A model generated the notes under the pieces. The model saw nothing but the letters and a program-made list of their open reading frames with translations. It searched no databases and was not told the DNA's origin. Both the position numbers and the translations under genes were made by a program. This document shows positions 36,501 through 51,500 of a DNA stretch of 64,000 bases, piece after piece. The stretch lies in assembly GCA_027924585.1 (NCBI GenBank), contig BSBM01000877.1, positions 2,729,501 to 2,793,500 on the forward strand, read 5' to 3'. Each line of letters starts with the position of its first letter. Within the stretch, counting starts at the first letter, position 1. This stretch comes from Larix kaempferi (Eukaryota > Streptophyta > Pinopsida > Pinales > Pinaceae).

Positions 36501-39500
36501 ATCATTAGATGCAAACAGACAGTACCGCAGCACATCATCCTGGCTGAGTTTGAGGCTCAACCGATCCGCCTTGAGACGACCTTCAGATTGGTTTCCTTTT
36601 TGCATCATGTTCGGGGCTTTGCAAACTCGTTAAGGGTCGAGACAGGTATCCATACTTGGCATATTGCTCTTCTGAGGCCATTGCCCGTGCTACTCCCTCG
36701 AGCAGAGCCAAATGTTGGTTCACAAGGGTTTCTGATCTTCTCATATCAATAGGGATTCAGTTAGATCGGCTCCCTCCGTTCCAATACTCTCTAGATGCTC
36801 CCGGCCACCTTCTACCTACCTAACAGGAGTTAAACAAGATCATCAGGGAGGATATTTACAGGCAGTTTGTCCAGGTTACCTGGGTCAATCCTCTGGGAGG
36901 GTTGCACCCAAAGATGGCCTTTTACGCTGAGCACTTCTTGGAGACAAGAGACGGGCTCATTGTCCAACCCCAATACGTTCAGTCACTAGATGCATGCTCT
37001 TCGCATCCCTCTCCGACAGTTCAGAGTAGGATCCCATAGACTTCGGGTAGAGACAGACCACCAAATTGATAGACCGGACAGGATCTGCTAAGTATGTCAT
37101 CTACAGGAAGTTGAAAACGAGTCGCACTTTATCTTCAGATGCCCCATATACTAAGAGATCAAAGGACAATTCCATTGCTTGTTCAGAGGTTCTCAGACCC
37201 TAGCCGACTTTTTCAGGTATCCTAACCAGAGATGTTTAGCACTCTATATACAGGAGGCTCTCAGGTTTCGAGCACATATTCTTCAGCCCCCCACCAGACC
37301 AAATACCACACAAAAGATCACGACATTCTTCAATGTGCTACCACCAGCCAGGGGCACCAAGAGACCAACCGACTTGGATACCAAGCCAGTTTCTAGATCA
37401 GTGAGGATCCGTGGAACCGTATCTCGACCCACGAGATCTCAGCAGCAGGTCCGTACCAGGTCTCCCCTGAGAGACGGACTAGGTCCTCCAGACCTCAACA
37501 TCATACAACCTCTTCCCGGCAGCATCTAAGTTGACGGCCCGCATCCTCTTCGAGCCAGCAGACGTTATTGAACTTCCCTCAGTCTTCTTCATTTAGCCTC
37601 GGATGTTAGGAGTACTAGACCTTCCTCGGTCTTTTTCGCTCCAGGATCTTCTCCACCAGAGCATCTCCGTCCCATTGCGGGGTTCTGGAGTTGTGGCTGT
37701 GGTTGGAGCTCTCTCATACTTCAACCCAGCTCGCATTGTTCACTATTACTTTCCGCATTGTATTTCTCTTTTTAAAGGAGATTGTTTGGTCCTCCCGCAT
37801 TGTACGGGCATCATTGTTCTTACCACCCTTCTTCTTCTTTGCCTTGACCTTGCCTTTCCTGCTAGGGCTAGAGCCTCTTCATCCACGATCTGTGGGTCAC
37901 TGGTGGATGAACCTGAACCTTGAACCATACGGATCTCCTCCTGCTCAAAGTCATCCCACAATCTCTGATAGTCACGGAGCTTCTCAGAAGCCACCATGCC
38001 TTTTACAAAGACGTCCCATGGCTTAGAAAAGCCTATGAGGGCTATCCAAACTAGCTCCTCATCTTCAGTCTTAGAGCCCACTGCTCCAAGTTCATCCCTA
38101 ATCTGTGTGAGCCTTGTGAGATAAGGCACTACTCCTTCTCCCTTGGCCATCTTGATGCTATGTAGCCTCTCCTGTAGCACCATCTTCTGGTTTTCGTTCT
38201 TACTCTGGTAAAGGCTTTCCAGAGCCTTCCACATTTCCAATGCGGTCTTCTTCCCGGAAAGGTGAGGGACTATGTGATCCTTTACCCCATCCAAGATAAT
38301 CAACATGGCCCTAGAATCTACCTTCCTCCATCTTGCCAACTCTGTCGGATCTGTGGGTGCAACCTTCTGGTCATCAATGTGCTCCTCTGCATCACTAACA
38401 TCCAAGATCCTCGTGATCCTCTCTTTCCATGTAGGAAAGTTCTGAGCCCCCCGGAGTCTATCCTCGACTCTCAACTGTATAGCCATAATGAAGTGTACTT
38501 GTCAAACCCTAGAATAGATCTGCCCCTGATCTATCCAATAATTGTTGCTTTCTCTCAGAATAGCTCTGATACCATGTAAATTTCCTTAAAACCCACTCTT
38601 GAGTTACAATATATATATATATATATATATTAACCCCAAATTACTGTTAACCACAAATGGATTTCTTCACAAATATTGCAGCGGAAAATAAATACTAAGA
38701 GAAATAGAACAGCAATCACATCAATAGAGATACCAATATTTTTGGGTATGAAAACCGCCGGAAAAAACCCAAGATGGGAAAACCGGTGCAGCAGTCTGAG
38801 AAGATATTTTTATTAGCAATATATAGAACAGTACAATCCAAAAATCGATTTTACCCAACCTAGCAAAATCGTACAACCCCTGCATCAGCATGTACGGCCT
38901 CTATGTCAACGTGTACGGCCCTGCGTCAACGTACGGCCTCTTGCATCAATGTACGGCCTCCCTGCGTCACCCGTACGGCCTTTGCGTTAGTTAGTACGGT
39001 CAGCATGCGTCACTGAGTACGACCTCTGCGTTACCTGTACGGCCTCTTCGATTTGCCTATGTCGCCCTGTCAATCTCTGGAAAGAAGTTCTTCAATCTCA
39101 CCCTCTGCAAACTCTCTTTCTCACTCTCCAGCTGAAAGCTATGAGCAAGAAATCTCTCTCTGACAATGTGTGTGTCAAAGCAACTGTGTGTGTCCTCTCC
39201 ACCAAATCGATCCTTCTTTTAACTCAATGGCCAAGCGAAAACCCTAACTTCCACACTATGGATCAATGGATGAGATCCTCCGGTGAGATCAATGCCCAAG
39301 ATTAGATTAGCCATCACTTAAATTATTTTCACTTTAACTTTATAAAAAGTAACTCCATTAAGTCACTTAATAATTAAATCACATAATGCACTTTTTCTAA
39401 GTCTAAACTTTGGATAAATGCATTACTCCATTTGGATTCCCGTTTTATGTCTTCCATCATGCAAGGACACATGCAAATGATAGAAGATCTTCCTTGTTGC

Positions 39501-42500
39501 CACTTTCTAACAGAAAAGTTGTCCATGAGCCTTGTTGATGATCATCTCCTCACATGCACGTCTGTTCACACATAGAGCTCTAATGTTGAATAGACCCAGT
39601 AAGAAGTCATGGACACTTCTTAGAGTCACGTCTATTCAACATTAGACTAGACTTGTATATTCCACAAGGGGATGATCACTCCATCTCGGAGCAGGCAATG
39701 CGAGAGCAGCCTGGGGCCAATCTCCCCAAGCCATATTACTCAGTCTTATGGGAGAAACACTGCCCCTGCCTAGGCCATTCACCTCTAGCCATATGACTCA
39801 GGCTCCAAGGGTGAATGTATCATTCCCCCTTGGTCAAATCAGCATGACCAATCTGGGAGAATGTCTGCACGATGCTGCAAACTGGAGAAACGTCAACAAA
39901 AAACAATACCCATTCAATACAGGTGTGGAATTGTATCCATTTTACTTTTATCAGTGAATAATTACAGAAATCATATGCAGTATTTTTTTAGTGTTTTATA
40001 TGCTTTTGGTCAGCAGTGAACATTAATCAAATTAGCCCATCTCTTATCTACCTTTTAACCTGTCTGCTTGTGTGAAAGTCAATCCACTGCACAGAATTCA
40101 AAGTTCGAACACCATAAATATAGCATCTAATTGTTAATTTCTATTCTAGTGAGATGGAGTTGCTTCACAACTTCATGCTACAGCTTACACTGAACTTAGT
40201 TTCATTGCATTTGGAAAAAATAGCATTTTACGTTTCTCACAAATAAAAATACAGAGCAAAATCAAATTATTAAAAATTCTTACCACATTTTGTTTTGCCG
40301 ATGTAGGCTTGCCTGACAAGCATAACGCCACCAAACTCGAGTGTCTTTAGACACGGAGACCAATGGCCGGAAATGGGAGACCTCAATGCGGGTTCGATAT
40401 CTTGAAACTCCTTCCAATAGTTTCATTCCATCACAATACTGAGCCTGCATACAAGAATACTAATATGGGACAAGAAAACAGCAAGCACAGAAAATCAAGC
40501 AGGAGGGAGTTGTATGTCCAGTTCCACACAGCTTCAGATGTGATCAAGTGGATATATTCATCAACTCTAATATATATAAACAATTAAGAGAAATCCTCAG
40601 AAAGATTGCGGAAATTAGATACTAAGAAACTACCTACAAATATATATGGGAGAGGCCAACAGATATCAGAATAAGAACCATTACCTCTGAGACTGTCACT
40701 GACACATCGTTTAGAGTGAGGGACATTTTCTGAGAAGGAACACTTGGATCCCGCTTATCTTGCTTTCCAAAACGATAATACTTGAGAGTTCCATTAATAG
40801 GATATAGCAAATACTGGCGCCCTAGGGCCCATTTTGATACTGAATTTCTCTCATTTTCTGACTCTTGAATGCCAGCTTCAAAAATCTGTCTTTTCAGATT
40901 ACAAACAAGCCAACTTGCTGAGTTTCCATACACCCATCATATCAAAGCTTTCCTAATTTAGTCAAAGTGTTCTATTTTGCCAGATGTTAGAAAAGAAACA
41001 TAATAAAAAGGCCAATCAGTGAGAAAGTAGAGATATATCGAAGCATATTCATGAAAGATAAAAAAAACCTTGCTCCATTCATCAGCAGTCAATTCTTCCA
41101 ATCTCTTATCCAACTTCCATGGGACGCTATCAGAATCATGGTAAACTGCAAAACGCTCAAGCTGCAATGACTGCAGAAGAACCAAACCAATAAGACTAAA
41201 CAAATTTAAAGCCAGCAAACAATATGAAAATAATTTCACACCAAAATGTGTAATACAAGACATGTACAGAACAAAATAAATTGGTATAACGTTCAAAGAT
41301 GCTGCATTGCTTTTAGTATTTTCAATTTTGAATGCTTTTAATGTTCATCCGCACTACTTTCTTTTAAACAAAATAAAGTAATTTACAAAAAAAAATTGAA
41401 TGCTTTTGATTTTCATTTCACTCTGCATTATTTTTTGAAGTGATCTTGTACTCAAAATTGTCACATCATATGTGGAAAGAATAATGGTGGTCCTACAAAT
41501 AATGATCAGATATCATTTCAACAGATGGCATAGAAATTGTATATGTCAAATGCAGCAAACCAAACCAGAAAGTGAAGTGTATGTATGACAAGAATAAGTG
41601 TCGCTGATATTATCTCAGGATGTTTCATGTTGCATATTTCTTGATGGAATATACAAAGGAATAGTACAGAATCAGTAGAAGAATTTTAGTCCTGCTGCAA
41701 TTTCAGTAAAAAATTTCACTTCCTGCAGGGTTATTCAAAATTCTAGACTCATACCATATCAATAAGGTGCCCAGACTGCAAGAGGATATTCATTTCATTC
41801 CATTTATAAGATAATCTAATTGTATTGATGTCCATGAATGACCAAAAACCATATTGATTTTGTTCTTGTTAAAAAATGCAAATACAATCTTGCCAGATGC
41901 CTCAAGTCGCTTTAAAATTCTGGTTTCAACTTTGTATTGATTTCCTGGTACTACAAGTCCCATTGACCTACATTTGTGGTCATTTATTGGACATTAATAA
42001 AGATATCTTATCTTATTATCTGGATTTGTCTCTTCGATCAAGTCTGGTAATTTATAGTGTAAGGAAGGTTATAGCCACAGAAACAAAGTTCAAGTCTTGG
42101 ATGAGTGCTAAGACATACATCTTCTCTATCACAACAAATTTTCATTATGTAATCCCAACAAAAAGGGTTGGACCTAACTTTGATAAAATAGCATTGAGAG
42201 AAATGGAAAGCAAATTTGTAAAGCTTTTGTTTCTTGAAACAGATGAACTCATAAACAGCTATGCATCTTATGTTAACTCAAGATTTTATCATAATGTGCT
42301 TTGCTTTCCTGTCTTGGGTCACTTGGCGCAGTATGTCAGTGTCTTTTGTCATATTTGGAGTTGTAATTAGACCAAATGTAATAGTAGTCTCCAAGGTTGA
42401 TTAGGATGGGGCTAACTTACCAGGATCCGGATCCAGATTTGGATCTGCCCAAATTTTTAAAAGCCAGGATCTGGATACGGTGAGGAAATGGCAAGTACAA

Positions 42501-45500
42501 ACAATAGAAAAATATTTTTATAATTTTTAAAAATAAAATTTACAAAAAAAATTAAATATATAACTTATATAAAAAAATTAAAAAATTACAATAAAATAAA
42601 ATTACACAACCACATAAAATAATTATTTTATAATACTTATAAATAATAACATTAATTATTTTACTAAAAGTGAAAAAGCTGATTATATAAAATAATTGGT
42701 GGCACATGTTAGGTTGTCCACTTGGGCAAATAGGAAAATTGGCTGAAACAAAGCCGAATACAAGAAGATGCACAAGCACAAAGACAAGCTGAATAGGCGT
42801 GAGCACTCAATATTTTTCTCATTAGGTATGTAAATATAAATACACATGAGATGGCTCTTGAGTTCCAAATTCCCAAGGCGCCTCTTGGACTCCCAAAGAC
42901 TTTAAGTCTCCTAACATGACGGATTAGTTTCTAACAGAACATTTCAATAATAGTATTTATTTAGGGGATGGGATCTTATGATTTGGCTCTTACACTATGG
43001 GTTGTTGCTGTTAAGATTATATGCTACTATAGACTATATTCAAACTTCATTAGCATTCAATACATTACTCACAATAGCAGCATAATAAGGATCTCTGAAA
43101 GATACACAATCACAAAGCACAAAACAATATATCCTGGGAAACCCTCAAGGGGAGGAAAACCCAGCAAGAACTTCCTCAATATAGATGATCAAAGTACAAT
43201 GCCCAAAATAGGTCTCACAAATAAGAGGAACAAAAAGATCAAACTCTAGACCCAAGCCAATCCTCCTCCTCCTTCGCAGATATCTCTCTCTCTCTCCTCT
43301 AATGTGAATTGCACAAGTGAGTGATGGTACAAATGAGAGGAACTCACTCTCTATTTATACTTTACCTTTTACTTGACTTTCATCCCAGCTAGTTCAGCCT
43401 CACTTTAACTGATTGGGCCGACCTCTCCTAAAAAGACTCAAAAAATATTATATTACATTCTTTAGGGTACTAATTACAATGGAGACTTTACCTCATGACT
43501 TTTACATGACCAAATATAATAATGACATCTCCGAACGGAGGTAAAACATCCCCAACGGAGTTACAATAATAAAGTACAAGTAGAATATTCTTTGAAGTTA
43601 CATTAATTTAACACTCGCCCTTAACAAGAAGGGTATTCTACTGACAACAACATCTGCATGTGTAACTCTACACAACATCATCGGAGGGAGGAGGGGCATC
43701 ATCAACAACATCATCTGGAACATCGGTTGATAAATCTATAAATCATTGGAAGTTCTTCAACAACACCATCATCTTCAGTATAGAACTAAAGTATCATCAT
43801 CTTCAGTACTGGAGCATCCTCATCTTCAGCACTGGAGCATCATCTTCTATAGCACTGGAGCATCCTCATCTTCAACATTGGATCATCATCTTCTTCAGCA
43901 CTGGAGCATCCTCATCTTCAGCACTAGAATGTCTGCAACACTGGAGCATCCTCATCTTCAGCACTGGAACATCTGCAGTACTCGAGCATCCTCATCTTCA
44001 ACAGTGGAACATCATCATCTGCAGCACTCGAGCATCCTCATCTACAGTACTAGAACGTCATTTTCTACAGCACTGGAGCATCCTGGAACATCATCATCTG
44101 TAGCACTAGAGCATCCTCATCTACAGTACTGGAATATCATCGGGAGCATCATCACCTGCAGCACACATGATCCTTCCTTTCGGAACTAGGGATCCTAGAC
44201 AATCCTTCCTTTTGGAACTCTAGATTCAGTCCAACAACTTCTGGTGATCCTTCCTTTCAGAACTAGGATCATGGACAATCCTTCCTTTCGGAACACAGGA
44301 TTCAACCCAACAACTCTGGTGATCCTTCCTTTCGGACCTCGAGATTTAGTCCAACAACTCTGGTGATCCTTCCTTTCGAAACTAGGATCATGGACAATCC
44401 TTCCTTTCGGAAACAAGGATTCAGTCCAACAACATTGGTGATCCTTCCTTTCGAAACTAGGGATCATGGACAATCCTTCCTTTCCGAACCAGGGATTCAG
44501 TACAACAACACTAGTGATCCTTCCTTTCCAAACTAGGGATCATGGACAATCCTTCCTTTCAGAACCAAGGATTCAGTCCAACAACACTGGTGATCCTTCC
44601 TTTCGGAACTGGAATCGTGGACAATCCTTTCTTTCGGAACCAGGGATTCAATCCAACAACACTGGTGATCCTTCCTTTCGGAACTAGGGATCATGGACAA
44701 TCCTTCCTTTCGAAACCAAGGATTCAGTCCAACAACACTGGTGATCCTTCCTTTCGGAATCAAGGATTCAGTCAACAACACTGGTGATCCTTCCTTTCGA
44801 AACTAGGGATCACGAACAATCCTTTCTTTCGGAACTGCGGGATCACTGTCTAGGGATGATCAATCCCACTACACCACAACATCATCAGCACTACTCCCCC
44901 TTTCGAGGGAAGTCCTTACGGACTACACCAAGCTTGTCACGGAAGTGCTCAAACTTCACACGAGACAGAGGCTTAGTCAACACATCTGCAACCTGCTCAT
45001 CCGTGCTCACATATTGGAGCTTTATAGCTCCCTTCTGCACCATATCACGGATGTAAAAATACCGTATTTCTTTGTTTTGGCTTATCATGGAACACAGGGT
45101 TCTCTGTCATCTTTATACAACTCTGGTTATCACATAGAATCATTGTGGTATCTAAATCCAGATCAAATAGACCTGATAACAACTTCCAAAGCCATATAGC
45201 TTCACAACTAGCAAAACAGGTTGCAATATACTATGCTTCTGCACTGCTGAGAGCAACACTGGATTGCTTCTTGCTTAGCCATGAGATCATGGCTGACCCC
45301 AGACTGTAACATCCGCCTGAAGTTCTCTTCCTGTCTGAGACATTTCCTGCCCAATCGGAATCTATATACCCATACAGTCTGAACTCATGATCTCTAGAAT
45401 AATTGAGACCATAGTCTATTGTACCTTTTAGGTACCTCATCACATGCTTTGCAGCTACAAGGTGAACACATCTGGGATCAACCAGATACTGACTCAAGGT

Positions 45501-48500
45501 GTTTACAACAAAGCATATATCCGGCCTAGTATTTGTCAGATACATCAACGACCCAATAATCTGCCGATATAGAGTCACATCCACTAATTCTGACGAGGTA
45601 TCAGATAATAACTTCAAGTTAGTATCCATGGGTGTGGCCATGGCTTTACACTCCAACATATCAAATCTTTTCAATATTTCTACTGCATACTTCCCTTGGT
45701 TAAGGAAGATTCCCTCTGGGCTCTGCCATACCTCAAGACCTAGAAAATAATGCATTAAGCCAAGGTCTTTCATCTAGAATTCTGCAGCGAGCTTCTTCTT
45801 GCACTCTGAGATTTGCTTCTCATTACCTGTCAGGAACAAGTAATCCACATATAGAAATAATATGACTAGTTCATCATCCATAACCTTGAAGTAAAGGTTA
45901 GGATCAGCTTGACTTTTGGTAAAGCCCAAGCTCGTCAGAAAACTATCAATTCTTCCATACCAAGCTCTTGGAGCTTGCTTCAACCCATACAGAGCCTTCT
46001 TCAGTTTGCAGACATGCGTCTCTTTGTCTTCAACCTCAAAACCTTGTGGTTGTTCTATGTACACTTCTTCTTCAATGAAACCATTCAGGAAAGTTGTTTT
46101 CACATCCATCTGGTGTAACTTCCACTTCATCGTGGCTGCAAGTGCCATGATGGTTCTAATTGAAGTGTACCTTGCTACAGGAGCAAATGTTTCTTCATAA
46201 TCGATTCCTTCCTTTTGAGAGAATCCACGAGCCACAAATCTAGCTTTGTGTTTTTCAATACTTCCATCCCCTAAATGTTTTATCTTGAATATCCATTTGG
46301 AAGATACCACACTTTTACCTTCTGGTTTGGGAACTATGTCCCATACATCATTCTTCATTATAGATTGGTATTCTTCCGTCATAGCTTCTACCCATTCTTT
46401 CTTTTGAATGGTATTCTTTGTCTACAAGATCACACATCAAAGCCACATAACTGGAAAATGGCTTTGGCCTCTGGCTTTCTCTTGTGGAGCCTTCTGGAAC
46501 TCCATACCTCTCTGGATGTTGAATAATTTCATGAGCCCAAGCTAGTTTTCTCTTGCGAGAGATAGTGATGGCTGGAGATTCTTGGCAACAAGCTTCATCT
46601 CGAACTCGGCAACAAGCTTCATCTTCGTGTCAGCAATCAACCCATCCTCACCTGTCACAAACAGGTCATCTACATAAAGTAGAAGTATCACTAGGTTCCC
46701 TTCCTCAACCTTGTAGTAAAGGTTGGAATCCGTTTTACTCTTGGTAAAGCCCAAACTAGTTGGGAAGCTATCAATCCTGCCGTACCACGTCCCGGGTGCC
46801 TGTTTCAATCCATACAAGGCTTTCTTCAATTTGCACACATAAGTCTCCCTATCATGTGTCTCAAATCCAAGTGGCTGCTCCACATACACTTCCTCCTCTA
46901 CTACACTATTCAGGAATGTTGTCTTGACATCCATCTGGTGTACCTTCCACTTCATCACTACAGCCAGAGCAAGTACTGATATGGTGGAAGTGTATCTGGC
47001 TACATGTGCAAATGTCTCCTCATAGTCTATCCCTTCCTTCTGGGAGAAGCCACGTGCCACAAATCTCGCCTTGTGTTTCTCTATGCTGCCATCTGCAGCA
47101 TGCTTGATCTTGTAGATCCATTTGGAAGTCACAACAGACTTCCCTATTGGTCTCGGAACCACACCCCAGACATCATTCTTCATGATCGACTGGTACTCCT
47201 CGATCATGGCATCCTTCCATTCCTTCCTTTCTGTCGCTTCTTCATAGTTGGCAGGTTCCTTGTCAATGATGTCACACAGCAGGGCTACATAACTAGAGAA
47301 TGGCCTCGGTCTCTTGCTTTATCTATGCATTCCTTGTGGAGCACCATATCTCTCTACATCTTGAATTGCTTCTCGTACCCATGTTGGTTTCCTCTCGTGA
47401 GAATTCTTCTCACGTGGTGGATCTACAGGTTCCTGTGGGTCTTCCATCTCGCGTTCTCCATAATCTTCTGGATTTACTTCATTCATTGTTGTATCTCGGA
47501 TCCTGGGAACTTCAGGTTCTTCAGTGTCTTCTTCTTGACTTCATAAATCTTCTAGTTGAATCATCATCACTTGTTCTTCGAAACAAGTCTCTCTTGTAGT
47601 ACACGATCTTTCCTACAAGTCAATTTAGTTGCGTGATTAAAAACATTTCATAATTTTTCAAAACAAATTCTTATGCATAAAGACATAGGTCACACAGTCA
47701 TGCAACTATCTTAGCGAATGATTCAACACAACATTCATCCATATCCCGTATTCATACGATAACTTCCTAGATGCCTTCCATCTCTACCAGAACATTGTTA
47801 AGAGTGTCCACTACTCCCAACATGTCAGCAAAGAGGTTTCATTCTAGATAAGTAGCAATGGGATGTTGTACAGTACCATAGGCCACTTACCCATTACTTG
47901 CATATTAGTAGTATCTTGTTCATTAATGCAACTTTTCTAACATGCATGATATACATCATAAATCTAGGAACATAAGTATGTACATGACTGAACAACATCA
48001 TTTAAGTAATCAGATATACAAGAAATGACAATTCAAATACTTATCTTTGTTTGGTTGTTGGGTGGACTCCCTCTCAATCTTTGCAAGAACCACTGGAGTG
48101 TGCTCCTCTTGATCTTTGCTTCCTTGCAGGAACTACTGGAGTGTGCTCCCTCTTGATATTTGCTTCATTGCAGGAACTACTGGAGTCTCTAATAGTGTGC
48201 ACCTTCACCAATGCTGAAAAATGGATGAGAGGTTCTTTCATAGATTATTGATCTTTATTTGTTTTCCGGAGTCCAACTCTGCAGTAGCTTCTTCTACTCC
48301 TTTCATGTAATACTGAAAGAACCATCTGGGTTCACCTTATGAGGTGGAACCTTTTGAATAAACACTTGTAGCTGGTTACCTTCATTACAATACATATTCT
48401 TCATCACTTGAAGAATCTTCACTTTCTTCTCTGGCTCTCTTCCTTGGAGGTTCATCATCTTCTGCAGTGTGTGCATGGTGCCTTTTCTTGTTGGAGCCAC

Positions 48501-51500
48501 TTCTATTTCTGGGGCAATCTCTGGAATAGTGTCCCTTCTCCTCACAAGTATAACATCGAATGTGAGAAAGATCTCTCCTGGATCCTCCAAGGTTCTCCCT
48601 CTGATTCTGATGATGGTGTTTACCCTTCTTGTGATGAGGATGCTCCTTCTTGTTGTTGTTCTTCCTAGTGTGTGTTGTGAGAGCCTGGTCTTCATTACCC
48701 ATATCTTCTTCTCGAGCTACAATTCGAGCTTCTTCCTGTGAGCACTCATCCCACAGCCTACTGAAGGTGATCAACTTTCTTCTTGCACAGTGTTGTCTGC
48801 CGAGATGCACACCAGCAACAGAAATCTTTCGAAAGTTGTTCCCTCACTACAAGTGGGGAAAGTGTGGCCTTGGGGGCAAGCAATGAGTCAGGTACTGTCA
48901 CCTAAATCCCAGCTCCTCCGTTTAGGCTAACCCCTAACGAAGCCAAGGGGGGTAGTCCCTACAAAGAGTTTACTATGGCTCTTATGTGTTTTAATGTTTT
49001 TGGTGTATGGTGATGCGGATGAGTGTTGTTTAGGAGTTTTGAATGAGAGATCACAGCTTATAATAGACACAAGATAAAGTGCAATCCACGTTGCGAAATA
49101 GTATATGAAAGACTTGCGAAATAAAAAGCACCCACAGATAGATAAGTTCAAGATAGAAAATCCAATGGACAAATGGCCCAACTTAATTAAAGCATAAATG
49201 TAAAGTGACAAGTGCCAAATGGAGTCAAAATAAGTGTGTAGTGCTGGGGGATGCTGAAGATACAAGTCTTAGTAACTATTCGTGAGATCGTTTTGCAAAT
49301 TATCTTGGTAAATTAAAAGTTTTAATGATCTGGATTATTAGGCTAGAAAGAAACAAGGTATGCGTCCAACCGGAAAGGTATACTTTCAGTGGCTTCCTCT
49401 CTAATGGTATGACGGACCGTCCAGTTATCAAGGAGTAAGTGTCTAAAGACTTAACCACTCCGAAGTCTAAGACAACGGTAATTTCCGGCCCCACCAGGTT
49501 TAGTCAATGTAAAAATATAACATGAAATAATATAAAATAATCTAATTTGTGGGTAACTTGGAGCATTTTCCCCATAGTTTACCCAAAACTACTAAAAGTA
49601 GCTAAAACTGAACAAAAAGCTTCACTCCGAAAGATGGAATGAGCAGGGGGGATCGTCATGCCCCATCTAACCCCAACTGCACTGAAAAACCCTCAACGTC
49701 CCCCCTCTATAAGCCTAGTGATCAAGGATGACGTCATCAATGAGAAGGCACCAAGGAGAGAGGGCACTCTACTGGAAAGGGGCCAGGATGGGTGCATAGG
49801 GTGATCGGAAGAGGAGGCAAGTGCCTCAGAGCTAAAACACTATCACCGGTGTGGAAAACAAGTAGGGAGTCATGTGACCCAGTGACCTGCCTCTAGGAGC
49901 CCCAGACACCAACCTTAGGGCTACAAGCCCCAAAATGAGGCAGTCAGCAATGCCACTAAGTCATAGTAGTCCTAAAGGAAGGATCAAAGGGTCTGGCCAT
50001 AACCACCCCTCAAAAAGTGCTGATAATACCCCATCATGGCCCTGAAGAAAAATGCGACCCCTCTCCTTGGGCAGATATCTGAATGTGAGCTGGTACTGGT
50101 ACAGCATAACACACCCCATTACTTGTAATTCAAAACTTTTGTATCCTTAAGATACAACATCCAAACCCAGACATTACCCATGCAGCGTGGGTTTAATCTC
50201 ATGAGAAGAGCGAAATATTCATAATTCTTTGTTTTAAAAAATGGCAATTGCTTTGGTGCATAGATTTGTCAGTGAACATTCATGATCTCAAAGACTTCTT
50301 GAGCCTTACAAGAGTTTACCTAGAGTCCTAGACTGATGTTCCTTTAAATCAAGTAGGTTAGAATTTTTGTGCCACTCGTAACAAAGAAGAGTTGGTTCCA
50401 CATAGCACAACAGTTATTTTCCTCTCCTATTGTCTGATAAATGCCGAAAGTCAATATTGGAGTCCATTCCATAGTCCTAAGATAATCCAAAAAATTTCAA
50501 AACACCATTACTTTTCTGTATTTCGGTTGGCCCCATATTTATACAAGTACTAGTTTGCAAGTCCATGCATTGACTGCAAGGGTGATGCTAGCACTTATTC
50601 CTTAATATTCTGAATCTTTAAAGAGGTACTGATCTTATCAATTACTCAAGTGACCAACTATACTTTCCCTTCTCTATTTGGTTTTATGAAACCATCTCAG
50701 ATTTTTGTAGTCCTCTTACATGTATGGTGCTATGTTTTTTTGGTTTCACTTTTTGTACCTCTATTTTGAAGGTTGTATTTGCCATATAGCTGTTTTTTAA
50801 TGTACTTTGTGATGATGGACAACTGTTCTAATTTAAGAAGTAAACATGCCTCTATAACAACATTTGTGCTTTTTTGTTACTATAGGGCTACTTCAAAGAT
50901 AGTAAAATGTAGGCAAGCCTGGAATACAGCAAGTCAGCTTTATCTAAATAAATTAGAAATACCAAGGAAATGTAAAAACCTTGCGTAGCCTGTCTAATGC
51001 TCCACTAGTATCAAAAGTTTCCACACCATGCTCATCAGTTGTCACAGCAGCAAGCTTTGCCAAAGTTATACCAGAACAAAATGGATGTCCTGAGTTGCTG
51101 CATGAAAGGCAAAAAATTCTGTCAAAAGTTTGTAATACTTGTCCATATTAATTTTTGGGGAATTGTATTTATATTCACTTCCTTACATCTTGCTTTAATT
51201 AATTACAGTTCTAAACCTAGAGAAATACAGTCTGTAAGACAACAAAGAACACAACATTTAATTTACCTCACTGTGTCCTCATAGCGTATATGTACATTAC
51301 TGATAGAAATTTTTAAATTTCCAACCACTGTCGCAATTAGAGAACCTATCCACGAATTTGTTTCTGATGACTGTCACAACAAATACAATGAGGATAGTAT
51401 TAAAATGCCTAGACAGATATTTTTCTGAGCATTTTGCCAAAAATATAGACTACAGTTTCAAGCTCCACAGAAAATAGCTTTCTAATTTCTGCCATATTAG

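Noticed and set aside
34176-37530. Twin-priming inversion of a single LINE
   Set aside because: Both arms contain the same coding region, which a simple inversion cannot give.
39513-39898. Extension of the 38575 LTR to 39898
   Set aside because: The related LTRs end in CTAACA, matching 39512; the rest matches another LTR family.
41876-42370. 164-residue ORF as a real gene
   Set aside because: AT-rich, begins within a dispersed repeat, no motif; kept only as a low-confidence entry.
43746-44189. 147-residue ORF (HLQHW repeats)
   Set aside because: It is the translation of a 24-bp minisatellite; no start context or family.
43790-44835. CRISPR-like regular repeats
   Set aside because: Units are contiguous variants without unique spacers, in a plant retrotransposon.
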